Shown here in pieces: positions 35,999 through 45,417 of a stretch of DNA of 64,000 bases. The stretch is taken from positions 227,952 to 291,951 of the forward strand of contig JAUIAV010000002.1 in NCBI GenBank assembly GCA_030425195.1, written 5' to 3'. The first letter of the stretch is position 1; each line of letters begins with the position of its first letter. The notes below the pieces were generated by a model, which did no database searches, was not told the origin of the DNA, and saw only the letters and a list, made by a program, of their open reading frames with translations. Position numbers and translations under genes: made by a program. The stretch is from Gammaproteobacteria bacterium (lineage in GTDB: Bacteria > Pseudomonadota > Gammaproteobacteria > Pseudomonadales > Azotimanducaceae).

Positions 35999-38830
35999 GT
36001 GCATTTTGAACGGAACAGGGTCAGTCAGGCCGTGGCGTCGGCGGTTGCGGCAGGCGCTGCCTCCGCAGGCGCAGTACAGGCGGCCGAAATCGAAGAAATC
36101 GTGGTTACCGCGACCAAGCGGGCCGAGTCCATGGAGGACATCCCCGTCTCCGTGAACGCATTGACCGGAGACAGCCTCAGGGAGCTCGGGGTCAGCAACT
36201 TCGACGAGTATGCCCAGTTCCTCACCAACGTGGTGAGCTCCGGCCGGGGCCCGGGCCAGCGCGAACTCTACGTGCGGGGCGCTGCAACCGAACAGTCTTC
36301 GATCACGATTACTTCGGTGCAGGGTTCTGCACCGGCAGTAGCGCTTTATCAGGATGAGCAGCCTGTCTCGTTCGCCGGCCGGAATCTGGACGTTTACGCC
36401 ACGGATCTGGAACGGATCGAAGTGCTTGCGGGCCCTCAGGGCACGCTGTTCGGGGCTAGCTCTCAGACCGGAACCGTTCGGCTGATCACCAACAAGCCGC
36501 GGGTGGAAGGTGTGGAAGCAGGCTTCGACACGACCGTCAGCAGCACCAAGGGCGGTGAACCCAGCACGGCCGTTACCGGGTTTCTCAATCTGCCTCTGAC
36601 CGAGAAGCTCGCCTTCCGGATCGCGGCGTTCAACGACCGCGCAGGAGGCTGGATCGACAACGATGCCGGCACCTATCAGGGTGACATCGAGGTGATGAAC
36701 CGGAATGCCGTTCTTGGCGCCCGCATCTGCTCCGGATCTGCCGAGGACCCGGCCGCGTGCGCCGGGGAGCGGGCGAACATGGCCATCGCGGACAACTCCA
36801 GCCTGGTGGAAAAGGATTTCAACGAGGCGATCTACAGCGGCGCCAGATTCGGTGTCTCTTACCTGATCAACGGCGACTGGGAAGTGCTGCTGCAGCACAC
36901 CAATCAGACTCTGAAGACCGAGGGCGTGTTCGAATACGATCCCGTCCTGGATGATGAGTCTGCGGTGAACCGTTTCGTGCCGAGTCGCAATCAGGACGAA
37001 TTCGGGCTCACTACCTGGACCCTGAACGGCCGCATCGGCATGCTGGACCTGGTGTACACGGGTGGTTTCCTCGACCGGGACGTGTTCTATACCCAGGACT
37101 ACACCGGCTACACCAATGGAGGCGGCTACCAGGCTTACTATCTCTGCACAGGCAACGGCTACACGAGCTATACGGACTGTTACGACCCGACCAAGCAGTA
37201 CCTGGGTAACACGACCAGCGAACGGTTCACCAATGAGTTCCGGATCAGCACCGATCCGGCCAAGCGATGGCGGGTGACGGCGGGCATCTTCATCGACGAT
37301 CAGGAAACCGAGTCGGACGGCCAGTTCCAGTACTTCGGCACTGACGAAGCGGGCTACTACACCGCGTCCGCGCCGGGGACGATCACGAACCCGGCCAACG
37401 CCGCACCCAACCGGGACAACATCGTCAGCACCGTGAGCGGGGTTACCGATCCGTTCGGCCGTGGTCCCTCCACCACGTTCGTGAACAGCTTCACCCGCAA
37501 CGAGGAGCAGGTGGCATTCTTCGGCGAATTCGGGTTCGACATCACCGATGCGGTCTCGGTCACGGTCGGAGCCCGTCACTATGACATCGATTACGAGTTC
37601 ATCGGCTCCACGGGCTCCTCGTTCGGCTGCAAGTTCTACACGGGGGAAGGGCCCTGCGACGGACAGGGTTTCGACAACCGGGTCACGGACCGGCTCAATG
37701 CGCTCGGCCAGTATGCGAGCTCCCGGGACGTCGCCGATCTGGAAACCTTCTTCAGTCCGGCGAATTCGCAGGCCATCGTCGATGGCGTCAGCGACGGCAG
37801 CTTCTACGTCGGCGGCTTCGAGCGGGACGGCGTCATCAACCAGAAAGACACCATCTGGCGCGGAACGCTGAGCTGGCACATGTCGGACGACATGCTGTTG
37901 TTCGGTGCGTACTCCGAGGGGTTCCGGCCGCAGACCGCGAATCGGAATGCGGGCGCACCGGCAAACAATCAGGATGGTGTCTACAACGGCTACCTGGTCC
38001 CAGCCATCGCTCAGACCGATGAGCTGGAAAACTTCGAGATCGGCTTCAAAGGCAGCTTCCTCGAACGCACGCTGCGCCTGAATGCGACTCTCTACAGAAC
38101 CGAAATCACAGACCTGCAGATATCCCGGTTCGACCCTTCCAACGTTGCCTTTCTCGTCTTCATCGAGAATGCGGGTGATGCCGAGGTGGACGGTCTCGAT
38201 TTCGACTTCACCTGGCTCATCGGCGATCGCTGGACGCTTTCCGGCGGCATGAGCCTGGTGGACAACGAGCTCAGCCGGGTGAACCCTCAGCTCGAGGAGA
38301 TCGTCGTTCCGGTCGGCAGCCGGCTGCCCTGGACACCGGAATTCCGGGGGAACCTCCGGGTCCGGTACGACTTCCCGATCGAGGGGTTTCAGGCAGATGG
38401 CTGGTTCCGGGCGGCGCTCGTGTACACGGGTGATTCCCGGGCCATGTCCACCTGCAACGCCTACTTCGTCGAGGATGTGACTGCGCAGGTGTTCGGCACC
38501 GGTTCCGGACTGAAGATCAAGGAAGAAGGCGGATTCTGCGGAACCCCGCTCGCTGGCGATGATCTGACATCCGTGACCAATCCGGATTTCGTCGCAGTGG
38601 ATTCGAACGGAGACACGCGGTTCAAGGCGGCACGCTATGAACAGGAAGCCTACGCGCTGGTTGACGTGTCCGCGGGGGTGCGTCGTGATGGGTGGACGGC
38701 GGAGCTGTTCATCAACAACCTGTTCAACGAACAGGCCCAGCTCAACGTCAACGCCACGGACTACACGCCGAGCGTGAACACCAACCGGCCTCGCACCATG
38801 GGGCTGCGGTTCGGCTATCGCTTCGAGTAG
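35999..38830 (+). CDS. TonB-dependent outer-membrane receptor
   Basis: 943 residues from GTG 35999 (GGTGGAGAG upstream). Signal peptide about 1-28 (AVASAVAAGAASAGAVQAA), TonB box IEEIVVTATKR, plug domain (DIPVSVNALTGDSLRELGV ... RIEVLAGPQGTLFGASSQTGTVRLITNKP) and a 22-strand barrel ending MGLRFGYRFE with terminal aromatic. Four or more cysteines lie in loops. The family imports large or scarce substrates powered by TonB; substrate unknown. Long YTGYTNGGGYQAYYLC loop is Tyr-rich. Followed by a TPR-sulfotransferase 41 bases downstream. Confidence 0.94.
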   Translation: MHFERNRVSQAVASAVAAGAASAGAVQAAEIEEIVVTATKRAESMEDIPVSVNALTGDSLRELGVSNFDEYAQFLTNVVSSGRGPGQRELYVRGAATEQSSITITSVQGSAPAVALYQDEQPVSFAGRNLDVYATDLERIEVLAGPQGTLFGASSQTGTVRLITNKPRVEGVEAGFDTTVSSTKGGEPSTAVTGFLNLPLTEKLAFRIAAFNDRAGGWIDNDAGTYQGDIEVMNRNAVLGARICSGSAEDPAACAGERANMAIADNSSLVEKDFNEAIYSGARFGVSYLINGDWEVLLQHTNQTLKTEGVFEYDPVLDDESAVNRFVPSRNQDEFGLTTWTLNGRIGMLDLVYTGGFLDRDVFYTQDYTGYTNGGGYQAYYLCTGNGYTSYTDCYDPTKQYLGNTTSERFTNEFRISTDPAKRWRVTAGIFIDDQETESDGQFQYFGTDEAGYYTASAPGTITNPANAAPNRDNIVSTVSGVTDPFGRGPSTTFVNSFTRNEEQVAFFGEFGFDITDAVSVTVGARHYDIDYEFIGSTGSSFGCKFYTGEGPCDGQGFDNRVTDRLNALGQYASSRDVADLETFFSPANSQAIVDGVSDGSFYVGGFERDGVINQKDTIWRGTLSWHMSDDMLLFGAYSEGFRPQTANRNAGAPANNQDGVYNGYLVPAIAQTDELENFEIGFKGSFLERTLRLNATLYRTEITDLQISRFDPSNVAFLVFIENAGDAEVDGLDFDFTWLIGDRWTLSGGMSLVDNELSRVNPQLEEIVVPVGSRLPWTPEFRGNLRVRYDFPIEGFQADGWFRAALVYTGDSRAMSTCNAYFVEDVTAQVFGTGSGLKIKEEGGFCGTPLAGDDLTSVTNPDFVAVDSNGDTRFKAARYEQEAYALVDVSAGVRRDGWTAELFINNLFNEQAQLNVNATDYTPSVNTNRPRTMGLRFGYRFE

Positions 38831-38871
38831 GTAGACGCACCATCGAACCGCTCGAGGGGGCCCGCGCGCTG

Positions 38872-40833
38872 ATGGAGCGGGGCGAGTTCGAGGCCGCGGA
38901 AGTCCTCCTGATCCGATCCCTGGGAGGGCGGGAGGAAGCGCTGCCGGAGGCGCTCTACCTCCTTGCCGTGTCCCAGCGTCGGCAGCTGAAGCATCAGCAT
39001 GCCGACAAGACGCTCCAGGAGCTGATCACTCTGCAGCCGGAGAATGCCCGGGCCTGGCAGGAACGGGGTCACCTGTGTCTCTCGGTGAATCAGCTCGACA
39101 AGGCTCGCGGTGCCTATGAACAGGCCGTGCGCAGAAACCCTGCGCTGCTCGCCAGCTGGAAGGCACTGGTCAATCTTTACGGCAGGGCAGGGCTCGCCGA
39201 ACCCGCAGCCGCAGCCCGTGCGGAAGTATCCTATCTGTCCGGACTGCCCGAGGCGCTGCTTGGGGTTCTCAGCCTTTTCAGCGACGGTAAGTTCCTGAAG
39301 GCCGATCAGCTCTGCCGTCAGTTCCTCCGGCAGAACCGGCAGCATGTGGAGGGCATGCGGTTGCTGGCGATGATCGGCGAGCACCTGGGTGTGCTGATGG
39401 ATGCCGAGTTCCTGCTGGAAACGGCGCTGGAACTCGAACCGGACAATGGGCGCGTGCGCTACGACTACGCGAATCTGCTGCTCAAGATGCAGAAGTTCGA
39501 GAAGGCGCGGCAGGAGACCGGAACGCTGCTGGCATCGGGCCCTGAAAATTTCCGGTACCTGGCTCTGCACGCCAATGCGCTGGCCGGATTGGGTGAACAC
39601 GAAGCCGCGATCACCGCCTACAACCGTGTGATCGAAGCGCGGGACGGGCAGTTCGTGCTGATGGTGATGCGTGGGCACGCGGAAAAGACCATCGGGCGGC
39701 TCGATGATGCCATCGCCTCCTACCGCAGTGCCTGCGGAATGCAGCCGCTCTATGGCGATGCGTTCTGGTCGCTGGCCAACACCAAGACCTACCGCTTCAC
39801 ACCCGGGGAAATCGAGCACATGCGGCAGGCCGAGGCGAGTGAACGTATCGGCGTGGATGACCGGATCCACATGTGTTTTGCGCTGGGCAAAGCGCTCGAG
39901 GATACGGGCGCATACGGAGAATCATTCACTTACTACGAACGGGGCAACCTGCTGAAGCAGGGTGTGGTGCAGCACCGGCGGGATTTTCTCGAGCGCCGGG
40001 TGCGCGCGCAGATCTCGGTCTGCAACCAAGCCCTGTTCGCCGCCCATCGTGACTCGGGCTGTCCCGCACGGGATCCGATCTTCATCGTCGGCCTGCCGAG
40101 AGCTGGATCCACACTGCTGGAGCAGATCCTCGCTTCCCACTCCATGGTCGACGGCACCATGGAACTGCCGAACGTCATCGCGCTCTCGCAGCGGCTTCGG
40201 TCGCCTCTGGGCGGCGCCACAGCGGAAGGCGAAGGGCGCTATCCGGCCATCCTGGCGGAGCTGGAACCAGACTATTTCCGTCGTTTCGGTGAGCAGTTCA
40301 TGGAGGACACGCGGGTCTACCGCGGCGATGCGCCTTTGTTCATCGACAAGAACCCCAACAACTTCTTCCACATCGGTCTGATCCGGCTCATTCTGCCGAA
40401 TGCGAAAATCATCGATGCGCGCCGACATCCGCTGGCGTGCTGCTTCAGCGGTTTCAAGCAGCTGTTTGGACAGGGCCAGGAGTTCTCCTACGGTCTGCAG
40501 GAGATCGGTGACTACTATCGCCGCTATGTGGAGCTCATGCAGCACTGGGATGAAGTGCTGCCCGGCTTCGTGCTGCGTGTGCAGCATGAGGACGTCGTGG
40601 AGAACCTGGAGCGTGAGGTGCGGCGGATGCTCGAGTTCTGTGGCCTGCCGTTCGAGGCGGCCTGTCTCGAATTCCATACCACCGTGCGCAGCGTGCGCAC
40701 GCCGAGCTCCGAGCAGGTACGTCAGCCCATCTATCGGACCGGACTCGATGCCTGGCAGCACTATGACCGCTGGCTGGCACCTCTCAAGCGGGCTCTGGGC
40801 CCGGAAGTTCGGGCCGCTTACGGCATCGACTGA
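38872..40833 (+). CDS. TPR-repeat sulfotransferase (second copy)
   Basis: 653 residues from ATG 38872. TPR-like units cover about 1-360 (for example ANLLLKMQKFEKARQE, MRGHAEKTIGRLDDAIASY). The sulfotransferase domain is about 400-650, with PAPS loop IFIVGLPRAGSTLLEQ (PRAGSTL 409-415) and 3'-phosphate motif DARRHPLACCFSGFKQ (about 515-530). It is only distantly similar to the copy at 8968-11646 outside these motifs. The first TPR helix seems clipped at this ATG; no better start exists before the receptor stop at 38830, so a non-standard start cannot be excluded. Likely co-transcribed with the receptor. Confidence 0.9.
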   Translation: MERGEFEAAEVLLIRSLGGREEALPEALYLLAVSQRRQLKHQHADKTLQELITLQPENARAWQERGHLCLSVNQLDKARGAYEQAVRRNPALLASWKALVNLYGRAGLAEPAAAARAEVSYLSGLPEALLGVLSLFSDGKFLKADQLCRQFLRQNRQHVEGMRLLAMIGEHLGVLMDAEFLLETALELEPDNGRVRYDYANLLLKMQKFEKARQETGTLLASGPENFRYLALHANALAGLGEHEAAITAYNRVIEARDGQFVLMVMRGHAEKTIGRLDDAIASYRSACGMQPLYGDAFWSLANTKTYRFTPGEIEHMRQAEASERIGVDDRIHMCFALGKALEDTGAYGESFTYYERGNLLKQGVVQHRRDFLERRVRAQISVCNQALFAAHRDSGCPARDPIFIVGLPRAGSTLLEQILASHSMVDGTMELPNVIALSQRLRSPLGGATAEGEGRYPAILAELEPDYFRRFGEQFMEDTRVYRGDAPLFIDKNPNNFFHIGLIRLILPNAKIIDARRHPLACCFSGFKQLFGQGQEFSYGLQEIGDYYRRYVELMQHWDEVLPGFVLRVQHEDVVENLEREVRRMLEFCGLPFEAACLEFHTTVRSVRTPSSEQVRQPIYRTGLDAWQHYDRWLAPLKRALGPEVRAAYGID

Positions 40834-40866
40834 GTGCCCTGATGGTGCCTGCGGGCCAGGAGCTGT

Positions 40867-42846
40867 CTAACGCAGGGTGTCCAGGAACCGCCGATGCTTC
40901 TCGTACTGATCGGTGATGTCGCAGGCGACCTGCTCCGTCGTCCAGCCCATGATGTCGTAGTCCTGCCCACCTTCGCCCAGATGAACTTCGGCGCGATGAT
41001 AGGTCTGCGCCGTACCCTGGCCCCCGGAATCGCTGACCCGCGCGGCGTCGGGGAGCAGGTGTTTCCGATTGACGACCTCGTAAACGAAATCGATCTCGTC
41101 CCCGTGGGCGATTTCCAGGCACACCCGTTTTTCCGGTGTCTGCGATTCACTCACCCGGGCGGTGAGCCCATGCTGTTCCAGGGCGTGGCCGAATGACTGC
41201 ATGGCCGGCAGCACCTTCTCCCGCTGAAAGCGTGAGACTTCGGATTCGTCCGGATGATGGAGCAGTCTTTTGAGCCGCTGCCGCCAGGCGTCGCCGGCTG
41301 CGGCGGGTTCCGGTGTCGGGCTGGCGGCAATCTGCAGCGAGCGCTTCGCGTGATCCACATACAGCGCTTTGCTGAAGCCCCAGATCCCCGCCAGCATCGC
41401 TAGGGAAAACGGCAGGGCACTGGCGATCACGGCGGTCTGCAGTGCCGAAAGGCCGCCGACCAGAAGCAGGACGATGGCCGTCACGCCGATGATGGACATC
41501 CAGAATACCCGGTGACCGACCGGGGTCTGATCGGACCCGCTCGAACAGAGCATGTTCAGTACCAGAGCCCCGGAATCGGCCGATGTGACGAAAAACACGA
41601 TCACCATCACGATGGCCAGAGCCGACAGCAGGCCGGTGGCTGGGAACTGCTCGAAGAACCGGAACAGTGCCACGGACTCGTCTGCCTGCACCGCAGTGCC
41701 GAGCTCGGTGAGTCCCTGATGCAGAATCAGATCGATGGCACTGTTTCCGAAGACCGTCATCCAGATGAAGGTGAAGGCCACAGGGCCGAGCAGGGCGCCA
41801 AGCACGAACTGCCGGAGCGTTCGTCCCCGTGAGATCCGGGCAATGAACAGCCCGACAAAGGGCGCCCAGCTGATCCACCAGCCCCAGTAGAAAATCGTCC
41901 AGCCGCCGAGCCAGTCAGTGGGTTCGTACGCATACAGATTGAAAGTCTTGCCCACCAGGCCGGTGAGATAGACGCCGATGTTCTGCATGAGCGATTGCAG
42001 CAGCATCACCGTGGGACCGACTGCCAGCACGGCGATCAGCAGCAGCACGGCGAGCAGGATGTTCAGCTCAGAAAGACGCTTGATGCCTTTGTCCAGGCCG
42101 AGCACCACGGAAACGGTGGCGAGCGCCGTCGTGCCGATGATCAGACCCACCTGCATACCCCGATTGACGGGCAGGTCGAACAGATAGTGCAGGCCTGAGT
42201 TGATCTGGTCGACGCCGAAACCGAGCGACGTGGCAACGCCGAACGTGGTGCTGACGATGGCGAAAACGTCGACGGCTGTTCCAATCGGTCCGTGTACGCG
42301 TTCCCCTATCAGTGGATAGAGTGCGGATCGCAGGGTCAGGGGCAGCCCGTGGCGGAAGCTGAAGTAGGCCAGAATGAGCGCGACGATGGCGTAGATGGCC
42401 CAGGCGTGCAGGCCCCAGTGGAAGAATGTCAGGTTCATGGCCTGACTGGCGGCTTCGATGCTGCCGGGGACCCCCCTGGGGGGTGAAAGAAAATGCATGA
42501 CCGGCTCGGCCACGCCGAAGAACATGAGCCCGATACCCATGCCGGCAGCGAACATCATGGCGAACCAGGACAGGAAACCGTAGTCGGGCTCCGCATGATC
42601 CGGCCCCAGCTTGATCTGCCCGTAGCTCGAAAAGGCGAACACGAGCACGCTGATCAGGATCACGGCCACCACCAGTACGTAGTACCAGCTCGCGTTGGCG
42701 ATGATGCCGCTCTGCAGATTACCGAACGTCTCTTCCATGGTGGTGGGAAAGACGGCAGCGAGAAGCAGGAAGGCGGCAAGGATCAGGGTGGAGGTGAGAA
42801 AAACCGGACGATCCAGGGTCGTGGTCGGTCTGTCGGAGACAGGCAT
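40867..42846 (-). CDS. betT: BCCT-family betaine/choline transporter (BetT-like)
   Basis: 659 residues, 12 membrane helices (about 15-500). Signature GGWTIFYWGWWISWAPFVG carries the Trp-rich substrate box of betaine/choline/carnitine transporters. The long cytoplasmic C-terminus (about 510-659) is the hallmark of osmoregulated BetT/BetP-like carriers. Imports choline or betaine with H+ or Na+ for osmoprotection; no bet oxidation genes are adjacent. ATG 42846, divergent from the gene at 42954. Confidence 0.93.
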   Translation of the reverse strand: MPVSDRPTTTLDRPVFLTSTLILAAFLLLAAVFPTTMEETFGNLQSGIIANASWYYVLVVAVILISVLVFAFSSYGQIKLGPDHAEPDYGFLSWFAMMFAAGMGIGLMFFGVAEPVMHFLSPPRGVPGSIEAASQAMNLTFFHWGLHAWAIYAIVALILAYFSFRHGLPLTLRSALYPLIGERVHGPIGTAVDVFAIVSTTFGVATSLGFGVDQINSGLHYLFDLPVNRGMQVGLIIGTTALATVSVVLGLDKGIKRLSELNILLAVLLLIAVLAVGPTVMLLQSLMQNIGVYLTGLVGKTFNLYAYEPTDWLGGWTIFYWGWWISWAPFVGLFIARISRGRTLRQFVLGALLGPVAFTFIWMTVFGNSAIDLILHQGLTELGTAVQADESVALFRFFEQFPATGLLSALAIVMVIVFFVTSADSGALVLNMLCSSGSDQTPVGHRVFWMSIIGVTAIVLLLVGGLSALQTAVIASALPFSLAMLAGIWGFSKALYVDHAKRSLQIAASPTPEPAAAGDAWRQRLKRLLHHPDESEVSRFQREKVLPAMQSFGHALEQHGLTARVSESQTPEKRVCLEIAHGDEIDFVYEVVNRKHLLPDAARVSDSGGQGTAQTYHRAEVHLGEGGQDYDIMGWTTEQVACDITDQYEKHRRFLDTLR

Positions 42847-42953
42847 ACAGCTCCGGGGCTGTGACGAAGGAACTCACACCATCCGGGTTCTGGTGATCGA
42901 ATTCAACCGTCTCCCGCTTCTCATCCGTGCAGACGCTGCCTATGATCGGGGCC

Positions 42954-43895
42954 ATGAGCGAAGCAGCCATACGCGCACCGTTTCAGCTGGCGCCGCCCAC
43001 CGTCGTCGAGAGGGCCTATGACGACCCGGAGGCCGTACGGGCGCTGATCGAGCAGGGCGCACCCTACAAGAGTATTTCCGCGGTGCAGAAAGAACCGGAA
43101 GGCACGCCGGCCGCGCCCTGGTTCCGGAACTTCTGGGCGCTTGGCGGCAAGGTGATTTTCCCGGGCGCGGAAGACGTGTTTGAGAATCAGAATTTCATCG
43201 AGGCCGCCCGGGAAAACTTCCAGGCTGAAGTGATTCAGCCGCTGGCGATGATGACCAATCTGAACGCGCCGGCACCGGCCGCACCGCCTCATCTGGATCT
43301 GCCTTTCTTCCGCGGTGCCCACAAGCGCGAAGTGCCGCTCTGGATGCTGGCGCCCATGGGATACTCGGGGCTCTTTCAGCGCTGGGCAATTCCCGTGGCC
43401 TCGGCCATCACCTGGTTCTACGACGGCGCCGGTGGTGAATTCGAATACTGGCCGGACGGGCTGGGTGCCCCGAGTGAGCAGGCGGCCAACCTGTCCCACA
43501 ACCAGGCGGTGATCGCCGACAACGAATACATGTATCACCGGGTCTGTCAGATCGGGCACGAGGACGAGTTCCTGCCGGATAACCGGATTCCCTACGAGGC
43601 GATGCTCGAACGTACGGAAGACGGCTGGCAGATCAGCGCCGACGGCGAAGTGCTCGGTTCCTACGGCGTGGGTGGCATCCGTGCGTCTGTTCTCTGGAAG
43701 GCCTACTGCTTCCGGGATCAGGCCCAGGCGGACGCATTCTCCCGTGGATCAGACGATCTGCAGCCGGAACAGATCGTGGACATTTTTCAACGGGATCTGA
43801 AACAGCGGGGCATCCGGATCGATCCGCCGGAAGACCTCGGTGGGCAGGATCGATGGAGCGAGCTCATCCGCGAGACGTATCCCGCGGGCACCTGA
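42954..43895 (+). CDS. Possible Fe(II)-dependent dioxygenase-like protein
   Basis: 313 residues of no family I can name. Residues that would suit a cupin Fe(II)/2-oxoglutarate site are visible: PPHLDLPF (His113, Asp115) and NEYMYHRVCQIG (His195), an HxD...H triad at a plausible spacing, with strand-like blocks between. The C-terminus is helical (QIVDIFQRDLKQRGI). ATG 42954 and ATG 42942 are both possible, neither with a strong ribosome site. It is followed 11 bases after its stop by a SnoaL-like gene and probably shares an mRNA. Function is inference only. Confidence 0.75.
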   Translation: MSEAAIRAPFQLAPPTVVERAYDDPEAVRALIEQGAPYKSISAVQKEPEGTPAAPWFRNFWALGGKVIFPGAEDVFENQNFIEAARENFQAEVIQPLAMMTNLNAPAPAAPPHLDLPFFRGAHKREVPLWMLAPMGYSGLFQRWAIPVASAITWFYDGAGGEFEYWPDGLGAPSEQAANLSHNQAVIADNEYMYHRVCQIGHEDEFLPDNRIPYEAMLERTEDGWQISADGEVLGSYGVGGIRASVLWKAYCFRDQAQADAFSRGSDDLQPEQIVDIFQRDLKQRGIRIDPPEDLGGQDRWSELIRETYPAGT

Positions 43896-43906
43896 GGGGG
43901 ACGACG

Positions 43907-44314
43907 ATGAACGAGCAGTGGGCGCGTGACTGGTGTGCGGCCATGAGCAGCGGCGAGACGGGCAGGGCTCAGGCCTTTTACGGTCCGGAAGTGGTGTTCG
44001 AGGACGTGCCGTTCGGGATGACGGCCAGCGGAGAAGCTTTTCTGCCCGTCCTCGAGCACTTTGTGGGCAGTGGAAACAACGCCTTCGAGTTCGTCCGCTT
44101 CTCCGGCGGGCCCGAAGGCGGTGCCGTGGAATCCGTCTGGCGATCGAGCCATGAACGGGACTTTCTCGGCGTGCCGGCGGCCGGCCGCTCAACCCAGACC
44201 CGGCTCGTGACCGTGCTCGGCTTCGACCCGGAAGGGCGCATCAGCCGACATACGGATTACTGGGACGCACGGGACGTGGTCGCGCAGCTTCAGGGTTTCC
44301 AGGGCTCCGAGTAG
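43907..44314 (+). CDS. SnoaL/ketosteroid isomerase-like protein
   Basis: 135 residues with the NTF2-like cone fold pattern: WCAAMSSGETGRAQAFYGPEVVFEDVPFG, then FEFVRFSGGPEGGAVESVW, and GRISRHTDYWDARDVVAQL at the end. Members isomerise, hydrolyse or bind small hydrophobic compounds. ATG 43907 has GAGGGGGACG upstream. The 3' end overlaps the convergent selenoprotein by 25 bases. Confidence 0.87.
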   Translation: MNEQWARDWCAAMSSGETGRAQAFYGPEVVFEDVPFGMTASGEAFLPVLEHFVGSGNNAFEFVRFSGGPEGGAVESVWRSSHERDFLGVPAAGRSTQTRLVTVLGFDPEGRISRHTDYWDARDVVAQLQGFQGSE

Positions 44315-45387
44315 TTCGCGGCACCCTCTTTACGCACGTCAGAGAGCCAGTCTCCCTCGTAGGGCCAGGCTTCCGGATTCTCCTCTCTCGGACCCTGCCA
44401 GAAACGCGCGAGCGGAGAATCTCCACCGGGTTCCAGAGACCAGGCCTGACGCCGGAAAGTCCAGCTGTCGGGCACCAGCGCGTGCGCCTGACGGAAATGC
44501 CCGATGGCCGCGGCGTGATCGCCCAGCTGTTCCAGGGCCGTTGCCAGCTCGAAATGCGCGTGCCCGAGGGCGCTGTCGGCGCTTCGCGGCCGGGACCGCT
44601 CGATCACCTCCTCCGGCGAGAGCGCGAAGGGGCTGTCCGCGCCTTTTTCCACCCAGTCTCTCAGTGCTGCGTGATAGGCCTCGGGATCGGACTCGATCTT
44701 CATGGCCTCACCGAACATCTCGGCAAACCGCTGCGGCAGTTCCGCAGGCAGATCCATGGACGGACCCTGACGGTCGCCGGGGGGTGCAGGTGCGGCTTCC
44801 GCCGGCCGAACGATCATGCCGGCTTCGTCAATCCAGACGCTGCTCGGGATGTTGATCACGCCGAACGTGCTCGCCAGCACGTGATGGGTATCGATCAGCG
44901 AAGGGTGAGTCGGTTTCGCCGCTTCTATGAAGGGCCGGCAGCCTTCCGCGCCCAGGGTATCCAGACCGACGCTGACGAGTTCGAAATCTTTCGGATGCAG
45001 TTCTTCGCGCAGTGCCTGCCACACGGGCAGGTCGGAAGAGCAGCCTCAGTAGGGTGCCCAGGCGAAGACGACGATCTTCTGCCCTTTGAGCGAGGAAAGT
45101 CTGAACGGGTTGCCGTCGAGATCGGGCAGCGTGAGTTCAGGCGCTTCGGCGCTCGTGAGCGCGCGACCGCCGATGGACTCCGGTCCGATACTGATCAGCC
45201 CGTGTCTTTCGTCGGTAACGACGGGCAGCCCCATGGCCCGGGCAATCTCCACCGCGTCCATCTTCTCCCGGACTGCGTCCGGCAGCGGAATGCACACGTC
45301 ACCTTTGCAGGCGCCCTCGGGTTTCAGCGCCCAGCCCGTCTCCGCTTCGAATCGGGCCGGATCCAGGGTTCTTTCGTTCAGGATCAT
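44290..45387 (-). CDS. Redoxin selenoprotein with in-frame UGA (Sec114), TPR-like C-terminus
   Basis: 365 residues if TGA at 45046-45048 is read as selenocysteine. Both halves share one frame. N-terminal 1-80 contains a CKGDVC motif (Cys27, Cys32); the thioredoxin-like redoxin core follows (APELTLPDLDGNPFRLSSLKGQKIVVFAWAPY), then Sec114-Gly-Cys116-SSDLPVWQALREEL, exactly where redoxins carry their catalytic Cys (WxxxCxxC-like). INIPSSVWIDEAG supplies the cis-proline region. The C-terminus (about 275-365) is TPR-like. ATG 45387 has GAGGGAGGAAG upstream. The 3' half has no start of its own near the break. A SECIS-like hairpin follows the UGA. Thiol/peroxide redox role inferred; a nonsense mutation or read error is the alternative. 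Confidence 0.8.
45015..45031 (-). promoter_or_regulatory. Candidate bacterial SECIS hairpin
   Basis: In the mRNA, 14 nt after the UGA, CCUGCC pairs perfectly with GGCAGG around the 5-base loop CGUGU. The loop holds GU at positions +25/+26 counted from the U of UGA, close to the GU at +23/+24 in the E. coli fdhF SECIS that SelB recognises. An outer CUUC/GAAG pairing could extend the stem. It lies inside the coding region as bacterial SECIS elements do. Confidence 0.7.
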
Positions 45388-45417
45388 GTCTTCCTCCCTC
45401 GACCACTCCCTTTCATG

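Noticed and set aside
45046..45387. Separate short gene ending at TGA, with 44290-45024 as another gene
   Set aside because: Same frame, one continuous redoxin fold across the TGA, no start signal for the second half, and a SECIS-like hairpin; one selenoprotein explains all of it better.
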